A DNA stretch of 64,000 nucleotides from Branchiostoma floridae (lineage: Eukaryota; Chordata; Leptocardii; Amphioxiformes; Branchiostomatidae). Below are positions 23,714-34,900 of this stretch, piece by piece. Position 1 is the first letter of the stretch. Each line of letters begins with the position of its first letter. The DNA is taken from assembly GCF_000003815.2 (NCBI RefSeq), contig NC_049981.1, positions 767,137 to 831,136 of the forward strand, read 5' to 3'. The position numbers were made by a program, and so were the translations under genes. The notes under the pieces were generated by a model. The model worked only from the letters and a program-made list of their open reading frames with translations. It was not told the DNA's origin and made no database searches.

Positions 23714-25578
23714 CTTGGAACACTTAATAATTTGCCAAACAAGAAGGAAAAACAATGTCAATAAAAAGATATGAACTAAAATTATGTATAAAACAAAGCT
23801 GGTTAGATCAGTGACAGTTGATCACACCTGCACTGTCAAAGTCAAAAGCGGGCTGTTCTGTTCGTTTGTAGCACCCTTGCCGAGTAACCAGTAAGTGTTA
23901 TCTTTGGTGTAGCAAACAATATATCGTCAATGTTAACGTCTCTTTGAAGAAAATAAGTTTTCGTGACAATATACAATGTACTACTGATAATATAGTACGT
24001 ATCTAATTTGAATATTCCCACGACACACCCACATCTGGTGATCGTCTCGAGACAGAAATACATGTAACATACCTGCTATTCCTTTACACATATAGGATTT
24101 GCTACTAAAGTAGAATAGTCAACTTTACGTCTCAACATAAAAAGACAGTAAGCGTCATTTGTAACCTGAAAAGCGTTTTGGTTTTCGTACTAAATTTATA
24201 TTGTACATGTCTAGCTGGTCATACAAGTTATTGTGCCCTATCTAATGTAGGTCAAAACCTGATCATTTTCGTTTTGTGCTTCTATCAAACTTAGTTCTAT
24301 AAACCACAAGCGTATAAAATGATAACTATGTCATAGTCGATCCAGGAAGTTATCTAATATTGATTTCGGACCTTACTGGATTTTTAAACTGGCTTGTGTG
24401 CCAGTAACGTCAAAAAGTTGAGTTATTAACAGTTGCTTTCTCCTCTTTTTGTCATAGGAACCCATTGTTAAGAGGCTGTATATTGAATCACTGGCGGATA
24501 CCCTGAATGGTTTAGATGGTGCACAGAATTGTATGAATAGTGAGGCTGGGATTCTAGAAAAATGCTCACATTGTCTTTGAGTGACAAGGAACCTTGCGGA
24601 TGGTAAGTCGTTCTTCCAGAGTCTGCACTATACTGGTTAAAGCCCATGAGTTTCACGCCGTGAAACTGGCGTCCGCTGTGAGCCACGGAGGGCCAAGGAC
24701 AATTTTGCAGCTTGAGGGAGGGCCATTTTCAAATCTTTAACAATGTACGAAATGTATGAAAATACATTGTGAGACATTACCGCACCTCAGAGTCCATAAT
24801 TGCAGGCATGACAACATTGTCCCATTGTAACTGGTTTGGCAATTTTAGCTTACCCTACTAGTATAGTTAATTAGACAATTTAGTTACTTTGTTTTTCAAT
24901 AGACAAGTCTACTGGTGTAGACAAGTTACCGTGGATGCTTTGCATAAGTAATCGGCTCGTCTTGCAGGTTGAGATTTCTTGCAGACAATTAATTAAATGT
25001 AATAGACAAATATTTCATTGTTATTTGATAAACCCTTCAGTGCAACACAAAAAGTTTTCTTTATCTTTAACAATGTCGATTTGTTATGATGAAAAATAGG
25101 TGGTTTGATGAAATTTAAAGGTGTTAGTTATGAAATAAAAAAAAACTGTTTACCCATGCTTTTAAAGAAAACAAATGTATCCATCGTCCACAGAAGTTAA
25201 ATGTGGGCTAGCTCTGTGGGTTATACTAAACGTTTCTCTTGCCTTCAACGATCTAAAAACAATGTTGATATAGAGCATGTAATAATAGGATAAGCGACCG
25301 ATTCCTTCCATCCCAAAATTGCCATAGCGCAAGCAACACATTAGATATATTTTGAGATTTTGTATGCAGTCAATCCTGCACTTAAAATAGCACTCGTAAC
25401 TGTAAGCCCTTAGTACTTTCAAGTATGTCAAAATGATCAAACATAGGTATAGATGTAGACCAAATGGCAACACACCAACAACTTTACAAAGAATTTTAAA
25501 ACCTTCAGTTTTAAAACTTCAGTAGAAATCCTGGCAACAATGGAAAGGTGGACGACGCGATGTTTTAAAAGTTCTTAC
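23714..25578. other. 5' flank of DHPS and intergenic
   Basis: No TATA box or conserved exon was recognised. ATG 23713 sits in a ccaagATGGCGG context, a good animal start. Unstructured AT-rich DNA follows. Confidence 0.4.
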
Positions 25579-25683
25579 CTGGGAGTTTAGTTGTCTTCTT
25601 CTTCTAAACGCAGAAATCAAAAGAAATCGTTTGATGTGTGCATCTAGGTGTGTGTCGGTGGACACCTCGCAGGACTGGCCCAT
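25579..25683 (-). CDS. orphan 5' exon, 35 codons, unidentified
   Basis: ATG 25683 opens MGQSCEVSTDTHLDAHIKRF, followed by a basic RRRR run, and ends in frame at a strong donor (CAG then gtaaga). The phase-0 exit is compatible with a weak acceptor (ccaag) just before the DHPS start, so it could be an alternative N-terminus of DHPS. It could also start a separate gene. The Met-Gly-Gln-Ser-Cys start resembles an N-myristoylation and palmitoylation signal. No family was recognised. Confidence 0.35.
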
Positions 25684-25887
25684 TGTGACAATAGGGGTGG
25701 TTGGGCGTTACTGTGTTGTAGTGCAGTCCGGATTTGTCTTTAATAGAACTTGTCGATTTTCAAGTTTGAGAATGGAAGTTTAGACATAACAACAAATCTT
25801 TATAGTCCATACTTAACATTATATATTTACAATTGTAAGAGACATGTATTAGGACCTTTTATACACTACTAGTACCACGGTTGTACA

Positions 25888-26080
25888 ACGATCACATTTC
25901 CGAACCAGGGCCTAGTCGGGATGTTTATGGTAAAGAAAAAAAATCGAGAAATAAACACAATCATAGATTATACTCATGACTATTTGGATACGTTCTGTTT
26001 GTATCGTTTCCTTTTATATCATACACTAGGTAAAAAAAACTGCCCGGTCATGCCCCAATTTGAAAATGTGACCTCCAAAT
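25888..26080. mobile_element. diverged MITE of the GC-palindrome family
   Basis: The left part (gatcacatttccgaaccagggcctagtcggg) mirrors the right part (gcccggtcatgccccaatttgaaaatgtgac). It is related to 18728-18938. Confidence 0.5.
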
Positions 26081-27540
26081 TAACATAACATATTAACCTA
26101 CTTACAAACTGGAATCGCCTTATAATGCTTCGGCCTCAACTGCGCCGGCGCGGGCCCCCAAGCCACGAAATTGTCCCGGTGGACTGCCGGATACCACAAG
26201 GGTACCTTGTCATTGTTATTGAGTGGGCCGACTACTCTCCCTTCACAGCCATACAGGGGCTGAATTGTGAGGAGCTTACAATAGGCGCGGCTAAATCGCA
26301 AGGGTCTGGAGCGGTTGCCATTCCGGCATTCGGTGCTAACTCAGGTGACCTCAATACGACATCTATTGCCCCATGTGCGACTAAAGGACTGTAGATTTTG
26401 AACCACTCACACCGGAAAGGACCCCCCTCTTTCCGATACGTGCTGTGGGCTCTTTAATATACTCAAGGTGTTGCTCTTCTTAAACACGGGACTTCATTTT
26501 AACGTCCTATCCGAGAGACATGTACCTCTAGGTGAAAACTTGGCGGCATGTTTTTTGTCCATAACCACCCGTATCAAATTATAGACATTTTTCTTGAGCT
26601 CACGGTAAGCAATCTAGGAAGAAAAATTGCAATTTGAGTTAAGAATTATAGCAAGATTATCATAAACTAACTCTAACGTATCAGTTAATGATATGTATTT
26701 ACAATAAAGAGGACATCTACAAGACTTAGATTCGGTAAAGTGCATGCGTGTTAATGCACAGAAAAGGTCAAGTTTTTATTGTTCTGATTTATTAACCATC
26801 TTAGGGAGGTTAAATTGGCAAAAATAGGCTCTCAGCAGGACAAGGGTTAAGGAAAGGACGTAAAATAAACATGGCTTGATCATGCAACACCAATTTATTA
26901 TTCCAGCTGAAATTTTTTGTTCACAATTAAATTGTGGTTCGTACCTACATTATGTATTAGCACTAGCAAAGTGGAGCTCAGTTATATATCTTTAAAACTA
27001 TTTTGCGGGGTCATATTTCATTATTGCATAGTTTACCTTACAAATAGCTGAGAAATGTGTTTAATCACAAACTGTTAAACCTTGCAAAATCATTCTTGGT
27101 TATCTTAATTTTTTTTTCTTTATTACGCATCCCGAGTAGATAATTGATACGAATACATGTACATCTTCCATATTATTTTGAGTTTTTCAAACAGATTCAG
27201 CTATCCAGAGCATTCAATTGATACCCTTAATGATTATTAAAAGCTTCCATATATGGATTTCAAATGTTAAGTTGCGGTTTTCACACTCCGTATAACAGGC
27301 GTAATAGTGACTTCCCTGTATACCCCACGTGACATAAAGGTACACCTTCTAATATGTCTGTCACATCATTTAGTTTGCATATACAGTTATTATATTATAT
27401 AGATGCTGCACTTCTTTTCAACAGTCTACAATAACGGCGATTTTTTAAACACGAGCCACGATCTACAAATTAATTTCAATGAATCGGTACCGAATCAGAA
27501 ACAGACCTTGAATGTACATTGTGGGGCATTGGATAATGCA
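26081..27540. other. intergenic; possible repeat at 26100-26530
   Basis: Both strands are open for 60-90 codons at 26098-26394, but there is no protein family signal. The segment from about 26400 (ccactcacaccggaaagg to cctatccgagagac) has the look of a dispersed repeat. The rest is AT-rich and featureless. Confidence 0.3.
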
Positions 27541-28340
27541 TAGTTATATTTCAGCCATACCATAGGTATGGTGAAATATATTGTATTCGTAATGTTTCTT
27601 TCTCCTGTCAAATCTTCGGAACACGGTATCTCCGTTGTTCCTGAACCGATTGACTTGAAATTTGGCACAAGGGTAGAGTGGGCCAATACCCTCGGGCGTT
27701 TTTTTCATTTTTTACATATCTGCCTTTAAAATGATTTTATTGAGGTTTTTGTCAATTTTTATGTATATTTTGGGCTCCTGTACCCTGGTATTACAGCCGA
27801 ATGACATGAAATTTGGTACAAAGGTGCCCTGATCATATGCACACCCAGATTTAATAACACTTTTGGCATATGGTACAACAAAATGCTTAATTTTGCAATT
27901 TTTGGCCATTTTTTGACAAAAAAAGCACATTTTTGCCTCCTGTACCCTCGTTTTACAACCGAATGACCTGAAATTTGGTATAAAAGTGCCCTTCAATTAT
28001 GTGCACATGAAATCAATAACAGTTTTTCCATACAGTACAACATAATGCTCAATATTGCGATTTTATGGCCATTTTTTGACAAAAATTGGACATTTTTGGC
28101 TCCTGTTCCCTCGTTTTACAACCAAATGACCCGAAATTTGGTAAAGGGGTGCTCTAGATATTTATTCAAATGACCCATTTATAATTTTTGGCATGGAACA
28201 ATTTAAAATGATATATTTGGGAAATTTTTGGGTCATTTTCCAATGGCCTAAGGGGTCAACGACCTCAAGGCCTATTGTTGCATGAGGGAGATGGCTGAAA
28301 TATGCTGTATTTGCTCTCAAGCAAATGTCGGCCTTTCTAG
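27541..28340. repeat. dispersed element with palindromic start and internal periodic motif
   Basis: It opens with the palindrome ccataccataggtatgg inside tttca/tgaaa arms. The motif accgaatgacctgaaatttgg then recurs at about 27645, 27796, 27958 and 28131, at spacings of 151, 162 and 173 bases, each with a following aaaggtgccc-like block and ttttggccattttt spacers. A related copy starts near 63253. No coding potential or standard transposon ends were identified. Confidence 0.75.
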
Positions 28341-29140
28341 TTCAATACTTTTATTTATTGTTTTTGTCACCTATTGTTACGTGCCGTACAATCGTAATGG
28401 CCATCTATTTACATAGAAAATAATCTACGGTTTCTTCGACTTTTGGCCATTCTTGAAGTAATTAATTAGAATGTTTGATTCGTCCACAACTCCCCATTTA
28501 GATCTATAATGGTATATGATATCTATCAAATATTTTGTATCCAGATATATAATCTTCTTTATGGGTTCTCGCAAAATCAATAAATTAATACTTCTAAATG
28601 TAATAAGGTACAGCATCATCAATGCATTGATCCGTTACAGTTTCTTATTTCATTTCTGCTAATGAATAGTGGTCTATTTCACAGCGAGTCATCAAGCGGT
28701 TCCTACTTAACTGCTATGTATCATTCAAGGGTTCTCGTATACTTATTGTAGGCAAAAGGATCTACAACATTTCCAAATCATGACCGCTGAATAACATATA
28801 ACTACGAAGAGAAGAAAGCAAGTGTCAGAAGACATCTCATATTTACGACTATCAGAAGAACGACAACTACGAGCTAGATGCCACGAAATGGAAGAAGGAA
28901 AAAAAAATAGACAAGAACACATAAAACCACACTTTTCCATGTCGCCCTCCACAATGGAATCATACAAGAGACGAGAGAAAGTGAAAGTGAAATCGAACCA
29001 GTTGCACTCACAGAAAAGATATTATCCAACTGGTCATGACAGAAAAGACAGACGTGTCCAAGGGTGTGGTAAGTTCTCCTTGCTCTTTCCGACAAGCTAC
29101 AAACAAACTTGGTCAATGACATGTTTGTTTGTGTGTGTTG
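28341..29140. other. intergenic; weak plus-strand exon candidate at 28822-29067
   Basis: A highly charged plus-strand frame starting at ATG 28822 runs to a good donor (ggtaagttc) near 29068. Its Lys/Arg/Glu/Ser composition gives no family. I see no partner exon. Confidence 0.2.
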
Positions 29141-29190
29141 GGGGGGGGGGGGGGGTCGTGTGTGTGTGTGTGTGTGTGACTGTGTGTGTG
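29141..29190. repeat. G run followed by (TG)n
   Basis: About 15 G, then a GT-rich microsatellite. Confidence 0.9.
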
Positions 29191-29483
29191 ATTATATGAG
29201 TTTGTGTGCATTTGACTATCAACTTTGTGGTTCAGTTATTATCATTATACAGTGTTACTGTACATCCTTACAATTAGTGACATCATCTGTGTCTATATGT
29301 GCAGTCTTGTTGTTCTGATTGCGATGTTTAGTTTTTGTAAGTGACGCCATGATTCATCGTCGTGACTAAATCATGGACTACTTGTTTTGCTGTAGGGACG
29401 CGTACTAGTCCTGTAAGCTGTTGCATGCTGTTGTCCCTGTCGTCTCCGAGGATTGAAACTAAAAACCGGGTACCTTTGCATCT

Positions 29484-31908
29484 TCAATTGGGGCGCTCGC
29501 CGAACGACTGCTCCTCATCAGGGAAAGTTGTCGCGACAGAGCCAGGTTCAGCTGCCACTCCCCCCGTATCACCTGCGATGGTCTGCTGATCGTTGTCAGA
29601 TGCGGTAAGCTCGCTTTCCTCTTGACCATTAGTCAGACCAAGACATGCCATGTTCTCCTCTTCATCGACGAAATGTGCCTCCGGTATTTCTACAGCAGAT
29701 TCGCTTCTATCCATTTTACCTGCTGTTCCTTGCTGACTGCTGGCATCTCTGGTTCGTCCACTGTTCTGAGGAGGCTCTTCTCGACGAAGATTTGCCCTGG
29801 TCTCCTCCGCGTGCACAACGGCAAATGTTGTCATGGGTATTTCTTCAGCAGAGCCGTCTCCTCCTACCGTCCCCTCTGTCTTCCCTGCGGCGGCCGGCAG
29901 GTGGCTGGAAGTTGCGGTCTGCCCGCCGCCCTGATGTACTGCATTGATTTGAGGACGTGCTATGTTCTCGACATCAGCGAAAGTTGTCATGGGTATGTCT
30001 GTAGCCGATGTTACCTCAGTTTTCCCTCCGACGGTATGACGGTTCCTGGTAGTTGCGGTTGCTCCATTGTTCTGCTCAGGTTCGGCGCAACCAAAGCAAG
30101 CCCTGATGGCAGACATTCCTTTCTCCACCACCTTCCCCGTTGCTGTCATTATCAGTGTCAGCAGCAGGCCTTGGGAAGCATTCAGCACAACAAAAACGTA
30201 CTCGACAACCCTGCTGTTCACAAAAGGGTAGATGAAGCCAAGAAACCAAGTGAAGCCCATCAGAAAGCAGATACGCAAGTACACCCAAGCCTTGGTACTA
30301 TTTGAGCGTGACTTTGCAGCGTTGGCTATCGCAAATGACTTCCGTATGGCCAACAAGGCAAAAGTAATCAAGACCGCATTTGCCACAAGGGCACAGAGGA
30401 CAGGAACTCCAAAAGCCAGCAGATTGGCTGTGGGATTGCCGATCCAACAGTCCTCTCCGTAACCCACCCTGACAGAACTGCCGAACTCCACAATCACTGT
30501 GACAAGGACGAAAGGTACCGGCATCAACCAGGTATACAACAGGTACTGGTGCAGTTCGGCTCTTTCTAAAGTATCACCAAACGTAAGGAAGAGATCTATC
30601 GCCAGTGCGTTCGTGGATGTGAAGGCCGTCAGCAGGAAGTAGTGCAGAATGACCGCAAACGCTGCACAGCCCGATCCGACAGGGATCCACACGCGTGTCA
30701 CAAACAGAGATTCGGCCACCACCATGCTTATCGCCATCTGAACCTTCAGCTTTTCCGGGAGTTTTTCCCACTGGCCAGACCTGACAGTGTGGACCACGAA
30801 GGCAAACACGGCTACGGCAGACGCTATCACGAGACCCAGGGTTAACCAGCCCTGGTCAGCTCCCCAACTGTCGGCTACTTTCGTGTAGTTTTTGAAGTAC
30901 TGCAGTATACACTCCCCACAGATCAATGCTGTTGCGTTCAGTATGGCCACCTGCTCTGCTGGGCAGGACACGTTAGAACTCAACAAGTGGACACTACCAT
31001 TGGGAAGGACACGGAACTCTTCAGCCGTGAACGTCAAAGCGGGTTCGCTACAGTTTTGTAAGGGGCTAGTCATGTTTGCTGAGCCACCGCTTCTGTGGGC
31101 GGACGAAGAGATCCGACATGTGTCTGCAAACGGGTCGTATAAAGTGCCAGAGGGACACTGATTGGGACTGTTTTCATCACCCCCATAGGCATTAAAGTTG
31201 AACAAATTAGTCAAGGAGAATCTTGATGGACAGGGTGTATCAAACCCACAGAGCACATTCCGTCCATCGAAATCCAAAAACGAAGCACACAATAGATTTG
31301 TGGTTGCCGTAAGAGAGAGTCCTTCACAAAGAGCACAGTGTACATTTTTGTAAATCTTATGCCCACGGCCCATTGGATAACTATAGGATCTACAGGCAGC
31401 TAAGTCACAATTCTCATTGGAAACATCAGTCCAGAGACATCGCCTCACATACGAAGTGTCTGATGGGGTAAACGCTAGCGTGTTCTTTCCAAAGCAATAT
31501 TCGCTACCAATAATGTTGTTGTACTCTTGTGAACCGGAGGGAATGTGTGAAGACAAGTTCAGTAGTCCGGAACACTCAACTTGGGACTCCCAAACAGACA
31601 CATGTGTCAGAGAGACATTGTTACAAATTGCACAGAATATGTTTCTATAGGGGACTGCATTTGATCCAGTTTGAACTGAGGCATCTTCCACCGGCGTTCG
31701 GTAGACCAGGTCACTCGGGTTGAAGGGATTCACTTGTTTTAAACACTGATCCCTTGTGACGTCATTATTCCATTCGTCAGGGCAGTCAGCAACCATCCAA
31801 TAGGACTCTTTCCCTAAGGGGTCATTTTCACCCCCCTTCGAAAAGCCAGACACGCACTTCCATTTTAGATGATGATGGTCGGGAGGTGTTTGTGTGGAGC
31901 TGCTTCTA
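29484..31908 (-). CDS. terminal exon of the receptor: Cys-rich ectodomain, 7TM core, repeated cytoplasmic tail
   Basis: This single large exon encodes 807 residues and a stop. The first ~345 residues are an N-glycosylation-rich, cysteine-rich ectodomain with two similar blocks ([11 protein letters not shown] and [11 protein letters not shown]), so it holds a degenerate internal duplication. Seven membrane helices follow. Conserved extracellular cysteines are at the top of TM3 (GSGCAAF) and in loop 2 (EDCWIG). The cytoplasmic tail of about 200 residues contains four imperfect repeats of 47-55 residues, opening GKTE, GKTE, GKMD and GDTG. Three carry an IPMTTF-like motif ([28 protein letters not shown]) and the fourth keeps ATTFPDEE. 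The exon enters at phase 2, completing an Asp codon with the somatomedin B exon. Confidence 0.9.
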
Positions 31909-34900
31909 CTGTGGTGCATGTTAAAAAGGTACAATGAATCACAATTATTCTAACTTGAAAGTTCATCTGTGTTGGTAGAATTCATTCTGGATAAAGATAG
32001 AATTAAATTCCAAACACAAAAAAAGGACTTACTCAATTTTTGACTGTGCAACTCTGTCAAGTAATGGACTATCTACTTCTGTAACGTCATTTCTACGTAG
32101 ATCACACACTTGATCAGTGAGTAGTGGATCATTAGTTGCAGAAGTCCGTGGACGTTTAAGCCATCTCCATCTACATTAAATCTTTACAAACTTCTCTTAT
32201 CAGAGACGGCGGGTGCCATAGACTTCCTGCACGATTTAGTCAGGCTAAAAGAGATCTACTTACTCGAAGTCCTCGCAGCAGTCGCCGAAAAAGGTGCAGT
32301 CGTTGTCACAATAGCAGAATTTTCTTTCCTGTTCTTGGTTGATACAGGAATAGTCGCTGTTGCCCGAGGCCTGACCTGAGATGAACGTTGCCGACGTGTC
32401 TACATTGCAGTCCAGTAAGAAAGGATCTAAAAGAGATAATTGAGACGAGCAAATGAAAATGTTGCCGTTGCAGCAGATTCGTCCAAAGAAATCGTATTTC
32501 TTTTCCACCAAACATTATCTTTAGCATCGTGAAGTTTCTGCGATCACGATGTATTTCTACTCATCGTTAGGCCATACCGACTTGATTTTATGGATAACAT
32601 CCTCGCGTGCATTAAATTTCATTTCGTCTTTATACTATATTCCAAATGCGAGACCAGAAAAACTCATACATGACTGTTCTGTTATCAATGATATTTTGTT
32701 GTTCGGTATGTAGCCTCGTTGTACTACTAAGTATGTTCTATATGGCTCTTAGTTGCTACTGGTTGTGGTGCATTGTTCTCTGTCCGATTGTTAAGCAATA
32801 AAGTCCATTCATTCATTCTGTTCACAAAAAAAACTGTGGCCAATAATACCGATCGCTGTTCAATCAGAACTTTATAATTGCCATAGAATCTACCCTCTAG
32901 TGTATGGGACACATAGTCAGGGCATAGGGCCACAGCGCACCGGTTCTCCTCTTTAAACCAGAATGTCAATAACAAAATTAAGTCTCTTACAGTCTTACCA
33001 GAGATGAACATAAGACAAACCAAGCCTGGGAAAGAATTGACTGGATGTTTAGTCCTGTGATTTAGCAGCATTTTTGTTTTTTTTTTCCTCGCGCATAAAA
33101 TTAAAGTTTGTGTGGCCTTGAGTATCAAGTAATGAGCTTTGTTGATGCTATAGGCTTGTTCAATGCCTCTTACCAGCACATTCCATCACGTTGCAGTAGT
33201 CCCACCTCCATGTCGGGTCCGTGGTGTAGCACCAGGGCCGCTCCTTGTTGTCAGGGTTACGGCAGAAGTTCTCCTCCAGGCCTGCATCAGGATGAGCCTG
33301 TGGTGTGTGGGGATGGCTGTGGGGGGACTGGGAGTTCCATCTCTGACACACCCGGTCTCCTGCCCTGTACAGACATACGGTATATTAACGTGTAAAGAGC
33401 CTGTGGTGTGTGGGAATGGCTGTGGGGGAACTGGGAGTCCCATTTCTGACACACCCGGTCGTTTGCCCTGTACAGACATAAGATATATAAACGTGTAAAG
33501 AGCCTGTGGTGTGTGGGGATGGCTGTGGGGGGACTGAGAGTCCCATCTCTGACACACCCAGTCTCCTGCCCTGTACAGATATACGGTATATAAACGTGTA
33601 AAGAGCCTGCTGTGTGTGATGATGGCTGTGGGGGAACTGGGAATCCCATCTCTGACACACCCGGTCTCCTGCCCTGTACAGATATACGGTATATAAACGT
33701 GTAAAGAGCCTGTGGTGTGTGATGATGGCTGTGGGGGAACTGGGAGTCCCGTCTCTGACACACCTGGTCCCCTGCACTTTAGAGTGGAGCGCAGAGTAAC
33801 ACAAATGTGAAGTCACAACTGAGGTTCTATCTTGCTGTGGCCAACTAAAACAGTACTAGTCAGTAGTCCATGCAGGCCAGTACTTATATTCTCCGTTTCA
33901 GTGGTTGCTTCTTACGCTTGGTAACTTTTTGTTGTAGCCCATGCACTACCACGTGCACTTGTGATATATAGATGCTCCGGTGTTGATGCTCTGTAACCCC
34001 TAAACCGTCCAGGAAATCGTACCTGTTAACCCGTCCTGCGTAGCTCCTTCCTCTATCCATTGTGTAGAAGCAACGCGTCGGTGGGGCTGAAAATTTGAAA
34101 ACAGGGGTGTGACGGGGGTAAAATAAAACTTAGACTTTGAACAAATCTTAAACGTGGTATCCTTATATCAAACCCACAAACAAATTAGTAAAGAGAAGTA
34201 TAGCAGAATAGCTTCAAAAGGTGAAAATCACATTATCATAATGTATTTTGCAATATCATTGAAAGAAGATATGATGTATACTTGGCAGCATCGGAAACGT
34301 TAAACTCGAGTTTTGTCTGTTGATGTTCCTAGCTTTTATTCATCAACGTCGTTGAGTAGAAAAAAAACTAAAGTTGAAGTTACCGTCGCAGGCGAACACA
34401 TCATCGCAGTACATCCACCTGATGAGCGGGTTGTCTGTGTAGCACCACGGCCTGTCCTTCCCGTCCGGGTTCCGGCAGTAGTTCCGCTCCAGCCCTGCCG
34501 ATGGGTAGGCCTGGGGAGTGTGGTTATGGGTGTGGGGGTACTGAGATGTCCAGAACTGACAGGAGTTGTCCCGGTTTGCACGGCCCCTGTAGCTTGTCCC
34601 TTTGTCGCGTAGATAGTAACAGACTGCGAACATACAACGTTGCAATGTATGTACATCGTAAATGTTGTCAACTATCCATTTCGTGCAGAATAAAATCTGC
34701 AGGAAAGAGATAATAATCAAAGAAAAATGGATCTAGAATAAAATGGATACTATGCTGGGTCTCCTTGGTGTCGCATGACATCGTAATGCAACCAATTAAT
34801 GTACCCTTCCATAGTGCCTTATGAATGATTTAGTGCTATGTACACTTTAAATGGGTTGTGAGAGATGATTTCCGTGTGTGGAGAACTCACCACAGTTCTG

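Noticed and set aside
26098-26394. Overlapping sense and antisense frames as a small gene
   Set aside because: Neither has a start context, splice partners or recognisable motifs; the stretch more likely belongs to a repeat.
29622-30305. 227-codon plus-strand open frame
   Set aside because: It is antisense to the 7TM exon and has no domain signal of its own.
33361-33790. CRISPR-like array
   Set aside because: Units are direct tandem repeats without spacers and include exon sequence; the genome is that of an animal.
33186-33816. Three long overlapping minus-strand open frames (143-191 codons) as separate genes
   Set aside because: They are the 103 bp junction minisatellite read in all frames; the period of 103 makes each copy shift frame, and only the kringle exon at its lower end is real.
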